Origin: Planctomycetota bacterium
Lineage (GTDB): Bacteria; Planctomycetota; PLA2; JAEUHO01
Direction of reading: 5' to 3'
NCBI GenBank assembly: GCA_030065025.1
Contig: JASJDY010000004.1
Span: 1 to 39,188, forward strand
Length of the DNA: 39,188 nt
A model generated the notes under the pieces. The model was not told the origin of the DNA and did no database searches. It was given only the letters and a program-made list of their open reading frames with translations. Shown one piece after another: positions 7,357 to 18,185 of the stretch (position 1 is its first letter; each line of letters starts with the position of its first letter). The translations under genes and the position numbers were made by a program.

Positions 7357-7824
7357 GGGACTCCTATCGTCCGTCAACACGACGCGCGCAGCGGGTCAGG
7401 CGTTGCGGCAGCCCGCCCGCATGAGTCGAAAGTCCCGCCGGGGTGGTCTGCGCGCGTGAGCGGCGAATCGTCCACGTAGGACGACACGGCCGCGCCGGCG
7501 CTTACGAATGTCTGGTATGCGGACACACGAGGGACCTACGATCCCGATAAGAGAACTGAGGGACGGGGCAATCGAGCGACGGCCCTCAGCGCCCGGCGTG
7601 GAACGTGGAACGGCCGCGACCCGTCGGAGCAGTCGAGCTTGGAGACCGGCGGTTGCTCGATAGCGTAAAACTTTCCTTCTCATTCCACACATTTCCCCTT
7701 TTCTCCAGAAAGTTGCCGCCGGCCTCCTCTTCGTGCGCGACGCCCTGACGCCCAGGGCTTCCCTCCCCCTTCCGGGCCGCCCCCTGTCCGTCTGAGACGT
7801 CAGGCGAGTACGCTGTGCGGACCC
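7357..7824. other. Gene-free region with AT-rich leader before the VWA gene
   Basis: No supported gene is seen in these 468 bp. A stretch at 7660-7715 is markedly AT- and pyrimidine-rich and holds an inverted repeat AACTTTC (7669-7675) / GAAAGTT (7708-7714). It probably contains the promoter and leader of the gene at 7825, but no convincing -35/-10 pair could be fixed. Confidence 0.4.
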
Positions 7825-10581
7825 ATGCGCGCACGCCTCCTGCTCCTCTTCCCGGTCGTCGCTGCGGCCTTCGTGTTCCCCCTGCTGGCCGGCGACAACG
7901 CGGCGCGCGCCAAGGACGACGAGAGCCCGTACGTCCTGCGGCGCAAAGCCGGCAAGTGCTTGTGCCACACGGGCTTCGCCAGCTGGGAGTACCTGCGCTC
8001 CCCGCTGCGCAAGCCGAACGACCCGCCGGTCTGCGGCCTGATCAAGTCCGGCGGGAACTGCAGCAGCCGCGCACGTCCGCGAGGCACGAGTGGCACCTGC
8101 TGGGCCAGCCAGAAGAAGGAGTGCTTCTGGAAGCGCCACAGCTACTCGTACGGCATTCACTGCAGCGCCTGCTGGGCCGACGACGAGTGCTCGCCCTGCG
8201 ACAAGCTGATCGGCAAGCCGAGCGAGAAGATCCAGGCGCTGCTCGACAAACAGATGAAGGTGGAGGCCGGGCCGAAGGAACGGCACATGGTCATCGCCAT
8301 CAGCAAGCGCTTCTACGTGGTGACCGACATCCACCGGAAGCTGAAGGTCAAGACCGAGGGCGGCGCCCCGCGGCTCGCCACCTCGCACGAGGTCGCGCAC
8401 CTCTTCCTCGAGCGTTGCGAGCGCGCCTACGCGGACTTCGTGCACTGGTTCGGCGGCGACTCCAAGCAGACCGGGCCGATGGGCGTGTACCTGATGGCCA
8501 AGCACTCGCGCGCCGAGGCCTACGCCGAGAAGTACCTCGGCAACAAGTCGACCGACATGCTCTACGGCGGCGGCACCACGCGCATCGGCAACGGCTTCGC
8601 GTTCAACGGCTTCGTCGGCTCGCTGCAGGAGCAGCGCAACGACCAGGATCTGCACGCCTACTGCCGGCACATGATCGGGCACATCCTCTTCAGCACGTGG
8701 AAGAAGGTGAACGGCAAGGAGAAGTACTGCCCGAAGTGGGCGTTCATCGGCGCCGCGCACTTCATGGAAAAGCTGCTCGATCCGCACAAGGACTACGCCA
8801 CCTTCTGCAGCAACGAAACCACGGCGCCCTCGGGCTCCGGCAAGGACTGGCACAAGAAGGCGCGCTCGCTGGCCGGCCGCCGGATCGACCCGATCGAGAC
8901 GTTCTTCTCGCGTAACTCCCTCGGTGCGTTCAAGTACCGCGACCACATCCGGGCGTGGTCGCTGATGGACATCTGCCTGCGCGAGGACCGCGACCGCTGG
9001 CTCGAGGTCCTGGCCGGTCTGCGCTACGGCGACGACGAGGGCGCCGCGCTACAGACCGGCATGAAGCTCACGCCCGACCAGTTCAACACCCGCTGGATCG
9101 AGCGCATGCGCGGCAAGCGCCAGACGATGGGCGAGACGAAGCGCGACCTGCGCACGGATCCCGACGAGCCCGGGCGCAAGGAGCGGGAGCAGATCCGGAC
9201 CACCATGGAGCCGGAGATCCTCGCCGGTCGCATCCGCGGCGTGCACATCATCGACGACGTACGCCTCGCTAAGGCCGTCGTCGGCCGCCTGAACCACGAG
9301 TCCGACCTCGTCCGCGAGACGATCCAGCTCGTGCTCGCGCGCATCGAGAACGAGGAGGTGCTCGCGTATCTACGCGACGAAGCCCTCGTGGACTCCGACG
9401 CGATGGTGCGCGCGGGCGTCGCACGCGCGCTGGGCACGCTCAAGCACGCGCCGGCCCGCGAGGGCCTCGAGCGCCTGCTCAAGGACAAGTTCTGGCTCGC
9501 GCGCGCGAACGCCGCCTATGCGCTCCAGCAGATCGGCGACAAGGCCGCCCTGAAGGCGTTGATCCCCGCGCTCGTGGAGAAGCAGAACAAGTCGTGGATC
9601 GCCATCGCCGACGCCGTCGCCTCCTTCAAGACGAAGGACAAGGAAGCCACGCTGCTCACGGTGCCGCGGGTGGATCACCCCGCGTGGCAGATCCGTGTCA
9701 CGGCGGTGCGCGCCCTGGCCGCGTACGGCACGGCCGAGTGCATGGACAAGCTCATCGCGCGCTTCGCGAGAGAGCGCGGCCGGCTCGAGCGCGAGCTGCG
9801 CACGGCCTTGAAGGCGGTGTCGGGCGACGACCTCGGCCCGCGCGCCTCGACGTGGGCGAAGTGGTGGGAGCAGCAGAAGGAACGCTACGGCGGCTTCGAT
9901 CCCAACCCGCCGCCGAAGGCCAAGGACGCAGGTCGCTACGCGAAGCCGGAGAAGCGCCGACCGGACGACCCCCACTACTACGGCCGGCGCATCTGGTCGA
10001 AGAGCGTCGGCTTCGTGTTCGACACGAGCGGCTCGATGGAGAAGAACATCAAGATCTCCGCGGGCAACTCGACGAAGCTCGGCGACATCCCGACCTCGGG
10101 TACGCGCATGCAGGTCGCGAAGCAGGTGCTGGCCGACGCGATCCGGCGCCTCAAGTCGAAGACGCGCTTCAACCTCGTGTTCTTCTCGACCGAGGTGCGC
10201 CCGTGGAAGAACGCGTTGGTGCCTGCGAGCGAGGGCAACACGAACTCGGCCGCCGGCGCGATCATGGCGCAGCCCGCATCCGGTGAGACGAACATCCACG
10301 GCGCGCTGAAGGCGGCGCTGGGGCTGCACGAGAAGCCGACGCTGAGTGCGCGGCTGCAGAACATCCCGGACACGGTCTTCTTCCTGACGGACGGCTCGCC
10401 CACGCGTGGCGAGATCACGGCGGCGCCGGAGCTGCTGGGGTGGTTCGCGAACATCAACCGCTTCGCGAAGGTGCGGCTGCACGTGGTGGCCTTCGGCAAC
10501 CTGGGCGTGGACATCGAGTTCCTGCAGCGCCTGGCAGCGGCCGGGGATGGGGACTTCATTCACGTTCCTGAAGAACGCTGA
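7825..10581 (+). CDS. Secreted Cys-rich / pseudo-gluzincin / HEAT / VWA-domain protein
   Basis: This 918-aa protein has a Sec signal peptide (residues 1-30, ending NAARAK). Residues 45-125 hold ten cysteines (C45, C47, C70, C79, C92, C100, C113, C116, C122, C125), including CLC and CSAC, likely disulfides or a metal site. Residues about 160-310 follow a gluzincin-like layout. However, RHMIGHIL stands where HExxH is expected and KWAFIGAAHFME where W-x-x-EG-x-A is expected, so the catalytic Glu and third zinc ligand look lost. HEAT repeats span about 475-690. A von Willebrand A domain (about 725-918) keeps its MIDAS: FDTSGSM, GETNIHGAL, LTDGSPT. It is probably a periplasmic scaffold or adhesion protein. 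A kinase gene follows on the same strand. Confidence 0.85.
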   Translation: MRARLLLLFPVVAAAFVFPLLAGDNAARAKDDESPYVLRRKAGKCLCHTGFASWEYLRSPLRKPNDPPVCGLIKSGGNCSSRARPRGTSGTCWASQKKECFWKRHSYSYGIHCSACWADDECSPCDKLIGKPSEKIQALLDKQMKVEAGPKERHMVIAISKRFYVVTDIHRKLKVKTEGGAPRLATSHEVAHLFLERCERAYADFVHWFGGDSKQTGPMGVYLMAKHSRAEAYAEKYLGNKSTDMLYGGGTTRIGNGFAFNGFVGSLQEQRNDQDLHAYCRHMIGHILFSTWKKVNGKEKYCPKWAFIGAAHFMEKLLDPHKDYATFCSNETTAPSGSGKDWHKKARSLAGRRIDPIETFFSRNSLGAFKYRDHIRAWSLMDICLREDRDRWLEVLAGLRYGDDEGAALQTGMKLTPDQFNTRWIERMRGKRQTMGETKRDLRTDPDEPGRKEREQIRTTMEPEILAGRIRGVHIIDDVRLAKAVVGRLNHESDLVRETIQLVLARIENEEVLAYLRDEALVDSDAMVRAGVARALGTLKHAPAREGLERLLKDKFWLARANAAYALQQIGDKAALKALIPALVEKQNKSWIAIADAVASFKTKDKEATLLTVPRVDHPAWQIRVTAVRALAAYGTAECMDKLIARFARERGRLERELRTALKAVSGDDLGPRASTWAKWWEQQKERYGGFDPNPPPKAKDAGRYAKPEKRRPDDPHYYGRRIWSKSVGFVFDTSGSMEKNIKISAGNSTKLGDIPTSGTRMQVAKQVLADAIRRLKSKTRFNLVFFSTEVRPWKNALVPASEGNTNSAAGAIMAQPASGETNIHGALKAALGLHEKPTLSARLQNIPDTVFFLTDGSPTRGEITAAPELLGWFANINRFAKVRLHVVAFGNLGVDIEFLQRLAAAGDGDFIHVPEER

Positions 10582-10600
10582 TCGACCACCAGGGCACGCC

Positions 10601-10676
10601 GTGCCGGTGCCTCTGCCCGTGCCATTGCCCGATGACGGACACGGGCGGGCACCGGCAGAGGCAGAGGCACCGGCAC
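10601..10676. repeat. Period-6 hexamer array folded as an inverted repeat
   Basis: The left arm reads in 6-bp steps (GTGCCG, GTGCCT, CTGCCC, GTGCCA, TTGCCC) and the right arm is its reverse complement in the same rhythm. 10601-10618 pairs with 10659-10676 at 17 of 18 positions around a loop of 40 nt. It sits 20 bp after the VWA gene's stop and before the kinase start, so it could act as a transcript-end hairpin or processing site. There is no T tract. Confidence 0.7.
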
Positions 10677-10732
10677 GTTGCAGCTTGAGACGGAGCAACC
10701 GTCTCGCCCTCCCCCGCCGTATCATCCGCCGG

Positions 10733-13320
<2,588 letters not shown>

Positions 13321-13324
<4 letters not shown>

Positions 13325-13640
13325 GGGCGGCCCAAGGACGCGCGCAGCGCGGACGCAGGCCCGCCAGCCGAGTCTCCGGCAACCCAACGCCGGGCGTCTC
13401 GCCCGTAGGGGCGGCCCAAGGACGCGCGCAGCGCGGACGCAGGCCCGCCCGCCGAGTCTCCGGCAACCCAACGCCGGGCGTCTCGCCCGTAGGGGCGGCC
13501 CAAGGACGCGCGTAGCGCGGACGCAGGCCCGCCCGCCGAGTCTCCGGCAACCCAACGCCGGGCGTCTCGCCCATAGGGCGGCCCAAGGACGCGCGCAGCG
13601 CGGACGCAGGCCCGCCCGTGACGAGCGATATACGGCCCTC
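13321..13640. repeat. 84-bp direct tandem repeat, about 3.5 copies
   Basis: Units start at 13321, 13405, 13489 and 13573, an exact 84-bp period with only a few substitutions. Each begins GTAGGGGCGGCC (the last ATAGGGCGGCC) and contains the self-complementary GCGCGCAGCGCG and a GGCAACCCAACGCC-type hairpin. The fourth unit breaks off at GGCCCGCCCG. The array begins inside the stop codon of the kinase gene. No spacers vary between units, so it is not a CRISPR. Confidence 0.9.
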
Positions 13641-13695
13641 GACGGGCGGGCGTTCGCCGGCACCCCAAAGGGGTGCCGCCTCCGGCCGCCCCTAC
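13641..13695 (+). repeat. REP-like element, family 1 (copy A)
   Basis: This 55-bp element has left end GACGGGCGGGCGTTCG and right end TCCGGCCGCCCCTAC, with a perfect central hairpin GGCACCCC-AAA-GGGGTGCC (13659-13677). It closes the tandem array in inverted orientation, so the whole block 13321-13695 is bounded by GTAGGGGCGGCC and GGCCGCCCCTAC. Confidence 0.85.
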
Positions 13696-13721
13696 AGCCG
13701 CTTAGAAATGCCGCCCTCCCC

Positions 13722-13772
13722 TTGACGGACCCGCCAGCGTCTTCTACGAATGTAGTAGGACACCTGTCGTAG
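13722..13772 (+). promoter_or_regulatory. Promoter and BlaI-type operator of the blaI operon
   Basis: TTGACG (13722-13727) and TACGAA (13745-13750) are 17 bp apart. The -10 box overlaps the dyad CTAC-GAAT-GTAG (13744-13755), and a wider pair CTACGA (13744-13749) / TCGTAG (13767-13772) surrounds the expected transcription start near 13757. TAC...GTA dyads over the promoter are typical BlaI/MecI sites, so autorepression is likely. Confidence 0.65.
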
Positions 13773-13791
13773 ACCGTTGGGAGGGACACCC

Positions 13792-14190
13792 ATGGCGCGA
13801 GCCCAGCCGCTCAGCGACCTGCAGATCGCCATCCTGCGCGTGCTCTGGGATCGCGGGGAAGCCACCGTCGCCCAGGTCCAGGCCGCCCTCCAAGCCGAGC
13901 GCGGCCTCGCCCACACGACCGTCGCCACCCTCCTCTCACGCCTCGCCGCACGCGGCGTCGTCGCTCGCCGCAGCGAAGGCCGCCAGCACGTCTACCGCGC
14001 GACCGTCGAGGAGCAGGACGTCAAACGCTCCATGGTCTCCGCGCTCACCGAACGCCTCTTCGCCGGCGATCCCTCCGCCCTCGTGCACCACCTGATCGAC
14101 GAAGGCGAGATCGACGCCGACGAGCTCACGCGCCTGCGCAAGCTGCTCGCCAAGAAGCGAGCGAAGAAGGGAGGACGCCGTGCCCGCTGA
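13792..14190 (+). CDS. blaI: BlaI/MecI-family transcriptional repressor
   Basis: This 132-aa winged-helix repressor (Penicillinase_R family) has LSDLQIAILRVLWDRGEATV and HTTVATLLSRLAARGVVARR as its DNA-binding helices, followed by the dimerisation helix LVHHLIDEGEIDADELTRL. The ATG at 13792 has GGGAGG 7 nt upstream; the TTG at 13777 is inside that ribosome site and is not used. BlaI proteins are inactivated by proteolysis triggered by an M56 partner, and such a partner is encoded next with an 11-bp overlap. No beta-lactamase is nearby, so the regulated pathway is probably not resistance but its own operon and unlinked targets. Confidence 0.92.
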   Translation: MARAQPLSDLQIAILRVLWDRGEATVAQVQAALQAERGLAHTTVATLLSRLAARGVVARRSEGRQHVYRATVEEQDVKRSMVSALTERLFAGDPSALVHHLIDEGEIDADELTRLRKLLAKKRAKKGGRRAR

Positions 14191-15487
14191 CGTCCTCGGA
14201 CCGTGGCTGCTGACCTACCTGCTGCACAGCACGCTGCTGCTGGCGAGCACGTGGGCCGCCGTACGCCTGTGGCGCACCATGCCGGTAGCGCTTCAGGAGA
14301 CGCTCTGGCGCACGGCACTCTTCGGCGGCCTGCTCACCGCGAGCCTCCAGGTCGCCATCGGCTGGGAGCCGTGGAGCGGGCACCTCACCGTGCCGTCGCT
14401 GAGTGAAGCGGAGGCTTCGCTCGTGCCCGCCGTCGAGCCTGCCATCACTGCCGTGGAACCGATCGTCGAGCCGCTGCCGCACATTGACACGCCGCTGCTC
14501 GCGACGCCTCCGACGACGACGGTATCCGCCCCGACACGCGCGCTGGAAGCAGGCACGGTCCTGGCCCTCACCTGGCTCGCCGTGCTCGTGCTCTTTGCGC
14601 TACGCGCCGTTCGTGCACGCCGCACCCTGCGCCGGCGACTCGCATCGCGCGTGCCCGTGCAAGGCGCAGCCCTCCGGGACGCACTGAATGCCTTGCTCGC
14701 GCGGTCACGCTTCAGGCGCCGCGTGCGCCTGACCGAGTCCGCCGACCTCGGCAGCCCGGTCGCGTTCGGGGTCCTCCGGCCCGAGATCGTGGTGCCGACG
14801 CGCGCAGTCGGTGAGCTGAGCGCCGGACAGCTCGAGGCCATGCTCGCTCACGAGCTCGCCCACCACGTGCGCCGCGATCCGCTCTGGTTCGCCGTCACGC
14901 GCGCGGTCACGACGCTGCTCTTCTTCCAGCCGCTGCACCTCGTCGCGCAGCGCCGCCTCAGGGAGACCAGCGAGCTGCTGTGCGACGCCTGGGCCGCGGA
15001 CACGACCGGCCGCGGCGAGGCCCTGGCGGAGTGCCTGGCCGTCGTGGCTGGCTGGATGATCCGCCATGCCAAGCCGCTGGCCGTGCCCGCCATGGCGGCT
15101 CGCGGCCGCATGCTCGAGCGCCGCGTTGCTGTGCTGCTCGAAGGCACGGCCCCAAGCCGGCGCGCGCGGCTCCTCGCCGGCCTTGCCCTCGTGCCGCTCG
15201 CGCTGGTCATCCTGTTCGCGCCGGCCGTGGCAGCCCCCACAGCCGCCCTGCCCGAGCCCGACGCGGAGACGGCCCCCGCCCCGGACTCCGGCGACGAGCT
15301 GGCCGACCTCGACCGCGAACTGACTGCGCTGCGCGACGACCTCACGCGCCTCATGTCGCTCGTGCAGCAACTCCCCGATCCTCCCGACGCGCTACGCCAT
15401 GGCGTATCGCGTCTGGCAGCCCGCCTGAAGACCCTGGAAGTACGACGCGTCGCCCTGCTCCGCGACGCGCAGGAGATGAAGCGATGA
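14180..15487 (+). CDS. BlaR1/MecR1-like M56 membrane metalloprotease without a PBP sensor
   Basis: This 435-aa protein begins with membrane helices (LLTYLLHSTLLLASTWAAV; VLALTWLAVLVLFALRAV). The zinc-protease motif HELAHH is near residue 223, with downstream ELLCDAWA supplying the third ligand. Another hydrophobic helix lies near 335-355 (AGLALVPLALVILFAPAVAA), followed by a short coiled-coil tail (about 375-435). M56 proteases cleave, or cause cleavage of, the BlaI repressor. Unlike BlaR1 (about 585 aa) it has no penicillin-binding sensor domain. Its stop overlaps the next gene by ATGA, so the following STN protein may supply sensing. Confidence 0.9.
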   Translation: MPADVLGPWLLTYLLHSTLLLASTWAAVRLWRTMPVALQETLWRTALFGGLLTASLQVAIGWEPWSGHLTVPSLSEAEASLVPAVEPAITAVEPIVEPLPHIDTPLLATPPTTTVSAPTRALEAGTVLALTWLAVLVLFALRAVRARRTLRRRLASRVPVQGAALRDALNALLARSRFRRRVRLTESADLGSPVAFGVLRPEIVVPTRAVGELSAGQLEAMLAHELAHHVRRDPLWFAVTRAVTTLLFFQPLHLVAQRRLRETSELLCDAWAADTTGRGEALAECLAVVAGWMIRHAKPLAVPAMAARGRMLERRVAVLLEGTAPSRRARLLAGLALVPLALVILFAPAVAAPTAALPEPDAETAPAPDSGDELADLDRELTALRDDLTRLMSLVQQLPDPPDALRHGVSRLAARLKTLEVRRVALLRDAQEMKR

Positions 15488-16701
15488 AGACCCCTGCCCT
15501 GTGGACCGCACTCGCCCTCGCGCTGCTGCTCGCCCTGCCCGCGACCGGCTACGCCGACGACGAGAAGCACCTCGACCTGACGTACCACCAGACGCCCGTG
15601 CGCAAGGCGATCACGGACATCGCCAACAAAGCGAAGGCCAACGTGATCATGCATCCGGACGTGAAGGGCGAGGTCACGCTCATGCTGCGCGGCGTCCCGT
15701 GGCGCGATGCGCTCGACGCCGTGGCCAAGGCGACGGGCAACGTCGTCAAGGAGGAGGACTTCGGCATCCTGCGCGTCCTGCCCGGCAAGAAGCGCGCCGG
15801 CGATCCGTTGGCGAGCATGATGGCCGAGCGCAGCGTGAAGGAGCTCGCGGCGGCGCGACTGCGGATGGCCGAGCTCGAGGCCAAGCTCGCGCGTGCGCGC
15901 GCCGACGGCGACGCAGGCCGCGCGGACGTGCAGCGCATCGAGGACGAGCTGGCGCGCCTGCGCCCGGGTCTCGACCGGGCCCGGCGCGCGCTGGAAGAGG
16001 CTGCAGCGCTGCGTGCGCGCGTGGCGGAACGCAAGCTCGCGAAGCCTTCGAAGCAGACGGTGACGGTCTACGACGTGGCCGACCTCGGCAAGGGCCCCAA
16101 GGCGGTCGAGCGCATCGCTGGGGAGCTGAAGCGGCATGGCCTGAAGGTCGAGCGCAACGGCAACCAGCTGATCATCGTCACGACACCGGAGGGGCACAAG
16201 CGCGTCCAGGCTCTCCTCGAGAGCAAGCGCCGGGACCAGCCGTACAACGTCGGCAAGCCCTACGTCACCACGAAGAAGGAGTCCGTTCGCTACCGCGTGA
16301 AGCTCGGTCCCGACGGCAAGGTCCTGAAGCGCGAGAAGGTCTACGAGACGCCGATCGACAAGCTGCCCCTGCCCGGCAACATCGAGGGCATGAAGCAGCG
16401 CAAGCGCATCGCCGACCTGACGGCGGCGATGAAGCTGCTCGAGTCAGCCGGCGACATGGAGGGGGCCGCCCGCCTGAAGAAGCACATCGTCGAGGCCAAG
16501 GCCAAGTACGCCGAGCTGGCCCGCCGCAAGGCCGAAGCCGATCGCCTGCGGAGCGCCCGCACCTACCACGGGCCGTACCAGAAGGACGGTGACCTGCGCG
16601 GCGCGGTGAAGGCGCTGCATGCCGACGTGCGTGCCCTGCGCGGCGAGGTGCGTGAGCTGTCAAGCCTGGTGAAGCGGCTGCTCGAGCAGCGCCGCCGCTG
16701 A
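15484..16701 (+). CDS. Secreted STN-domain protein with coiled coils
   Basis: This 405-aa protein starts at an ATG that overlaps the protease stop (ATGA). A Sec signal peptide covers residues 1-24 (ends TGYADD). Residues about 30-100 (LTYHQTPVRKAITDIANKAK, then MLRGVPWRDALDAVAKATG and ILRVLPG) form an STN/secretin short domain. A long Ala/Arg/Glu coiled coil runs about 115-185. A second small alpha/beta unit (about 192-240, VTVYDVADLG) again looks secretin-N-like. The C-terminus is charged and helical. STN domains bind partners in secretins and TonB receptors, but no beta-barrel is present here. It is probably the periplasmic partner of the M56 protease. Confidence 0.82.
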   Translation: MKTPALWTALALALLLALPATGYADDEKHLDLTYHQTPVRKAITDIANKAKANVIMHPDVKGEVTLMLRGVPWRDALDAVAKATGNVVKEEDFGILRVLPGKKRAGDPLASMMAERSVKELAAARLRMAELEAKLARARADGDAGRADVQRIEDELARLRPGLDRARRALEEAAALRARVAERKLAKPSKQTVTVYDVADLGKGPKAVERIAGELKRHGLKVERNGNQLIIVTTPEGHKRVQALLESKRRDQPYNVGKPYVTTKKESVRYRVKLGPDGKVLKREKVYETPIDKLPLPGNIEGMKQRKRIADLTAAMKLLESAGDMEGAARLKKHIVEAKAKYAELARRKAEADRLRSARTYHGPYQKDGDLRGAVKALHADVRALRGEVRELSSLVKRLLEQRRR

Positions 16702-16709
16702 TCAGCGGC
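16694..16709. terminator. Perfect 16-bp palindrome holding both convergent stop codons
   Basis: GCCGCTGATCAGCGGC is perfectly self-complementary, and its centre is TGA/TCA: the stop of the plus-strand STN gene and of the minus-strand kinase gene, with no base between them. It could act as a bidirectional transcript end, though no T tract is present. Confidence 0.45.
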
Positions 16710-18045
16710 CGGCTCGGGGCGTGCGCTCGTCGGGTGGCATGTCGTAGGTCACCCGCGTCTTCGTCAAGACGTCCGAGAGCGTGCGCCCACGCGCAACGTA
16801 GAAGCTGACCACGCCCGCGAGGATGGCGAGGATCGCCACGACGTGCATGATGTCGCCGAGGAGCGGCAGGAAGAACGGGATCGCCGTCGCCCAGGCGAAC
16901 ACGCCGGGGAATCGCACGAAGTTCCGTGCGATGAGCGCGCGCCGCGATGGCTCGGCGCCCTCCGCGGTTCTCACGCGTAAGTGCAGGAACCACTTGCCCA
17001 GCGTCAGTCCGTAGCGCAGCTCGGGCAACACGGCGCTGCCGAGGAAGAAGTACGCGAGGAAGAGGACCTCGAACTCCTCGCTGAGCGGATTCCCGTCCGC
17101 GAGCCGGATGGCGAAGGCGACCACGCTCAGGGCGACCGCGGCAGCGAACCAGTCGATGACCGTGGCGACCGCGCGCGCCATGATCGGCGCCGGGTGCACG
17201 GCGCGCGGCCGGCAGCCCTCGAGCATCCGCACGACCTCGTGCATCGACTCCGGGCGATCCTCGGGCCTCTTCGCGCACATCTTGCGCAGGATGCGATCGA
17301 GCGAGTCGGGCAGGTCCGGCCGCGCCGCGACGATCGACGGCAGCGGCGTGTTGATCTGGTCGTGCAGCACGTCGCCGAGGCTGGGGCCGGGATACGGCGG
17401 CTTCCCGACGAGAAGGGCCCATGCCGTGAGGCCGAGGCAGTAGATGTCGGTGCGGGCGTCGACGCGGCGGCTGCGGCACTGCTCGGGACTCATGTACGTC
17501 GGCGTGCCGATCATCCCGTGCTCGTGACTGATGCTCACCTCGGCATCGATGGACTTGGACAGTCCGAAGTCGGTGATCTTGATCGTGCCGTCCTCGCGTA
17601 CGAGGACGTTCGACGGCTTCACGTCGCGGTGAACGATGCCCGCCTCGTGCGCGGCCGCCAGTCCGGAGGCCGCTTGGACCAGCCAGTCGATCGCGTCGTG
17701 GAGATCCGGCGTGCCGTGCTCCTCGACGTACTCGTCGAGGCTCTGGCCGCGGACGAACTCCATCGCGAAGAAGCGGTAGCTGCCGTCGCCGCCGACGTAG
17801 TAGACGTGCGTCAGGTTGGGGTGGCTCACGCGCGCCGCCGCGCGGGCCTCCTGGAAAAAGCGGTCCACCCGCATGGTGGCCCCGGACACGGCGGGCCTGA
17901 GCACCTTGACGGCGACCTTGCGGTCGAGGCCCTCGTCGTGCGCGCGGTAGACGGTACCCATGGCGCCCTCCCCCACCGGCTCCTCGAGACGGTAGTGCGC
18001 GAGCATCGAGCCCGGCGGCAGGGTGGGTGTGGCGGTCTGGGGCAC
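16702..18045 (-). CDS. Ser/Thr protein kinase with C-terminal RDD membrane domain
   Basis: This protein has 447 aa from GTG 18045. The Hanks kinase domain (about 18-285) is complete: VGEGAMGTVY 24-33, VAVKVLR with Lys 47, HRDVKPSN 139-146, DFGLSK 159-164 and YMSPEQ about 184-189. The C-terminal third (about 300-430) has hydrophobic segments (VIDWFAAAVALSVVAFAIRL; VLFLAYFFLGSAVLPELRYG) and the LTLGKWFLHLRV signature of RDD domains. It is therefore a membrane-bound kinase, possibly with transport or sensing capacity. The frame stays open upstream to 18285, but that part translates REP and hexamer repeats (RPRPRP, APALAP), so I reject it as coding. The GTG has no strong ribosome site. Confidence 0.88.
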   Translation of the reverse strand: MPQTATPTLPPGSMLAHYRLEEPVGEGAMGTVYRAHDEGLDRKVAVKVLRPAVSGATMRVDRFFQEARAAARVSHPNLTHVYYVGGDGSYRFFAMEFVRGQSLDEYVEEHGTPDLHDAIDWLVQAASGLAAAHEAGIVHRDVKPSNVLVREDGTIKITDFGLSKSIDAEVSISHEHGMIGTPTYMSPEQCRSRRVDARTDIYCLGLTAWALLVGKPPYPGPSLGDVLHDQINTPLPSIVAARPDLPDSLDRILRKMCAKRPEDRPESMHEVVRMLEGCRPRAVHPAPIMARAVATVIDWFAAAVALSVVAFAIRLADGNPLSEEFEVLFLAYFFLGSAVLPELRYGLTLGKWFLHLRVRTAEGAEPSRRALIARNFVRFPGVFAWATAIPFFLPLLGDIMHVVAILAILAGVVSFYVARGRTLSDVLTKTRVTYDMPPDERTPRAGR

Positions 18046-18079
18046 GAGTCGGGAGCATACCGCCGATGGGCCTGCAGGC

Positions 18080-18109
18080 GTGGCGGTGGTCGTGACCGTG
18101 GGCGTGAGG
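18080..18109. repeat. GTGNNN hexamer array, 5 units
   Basis: Five consecutive 6-bp units (GTGGCG, GTGGTC, GTGACC, GTGGGC, GTGAGG) lie 35 bp upstream of the kinase start on the plus strand. This is the same grammar as the longer array at 18186. Confidence 0.7.
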
Positions 18110-18134
18110 TGCGATCGGGCGTCGCCAGAATCCA

Positions 18135-18183
18135 GTAGGGGCGGCCGGAGCCCGCCCGAAGGGCCGTCGAACGCCCGCCCGTC
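18135..18183 (-). repeat. REP-like element, family 1 (copy B)
   Basis: This 49-bp copy lies in minus orientation: GTAGGGGCGGCCGGA at 18135-18149 and CGAACGCCCGCCCGTC at 18168-18183 match the inverted ends of copy A. The middle (AGCCCGCCCGAAGGGCCGT) differs. It sits between two hexamer arrays in the divergent promoter region. Confidence 0.85.
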
Positions 18184-18185
18184 AA

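Noticed and set aside
7396-7714. Minus-strand frame starting MCGMRRKVLRYR in the AT-rich leader
   Set aside because: About 95 codons, Arg-rich with no hydrophobic or domain pattern; codon use unlike neighbours. Left as non-coding.
13792-15487. Beta-lactam resistance regulon
   Set aside because: BlaI and an M56 protease are present but the penicillin-binding sensor domain and any beta-lactamase or PBP2a-like gene are absent.
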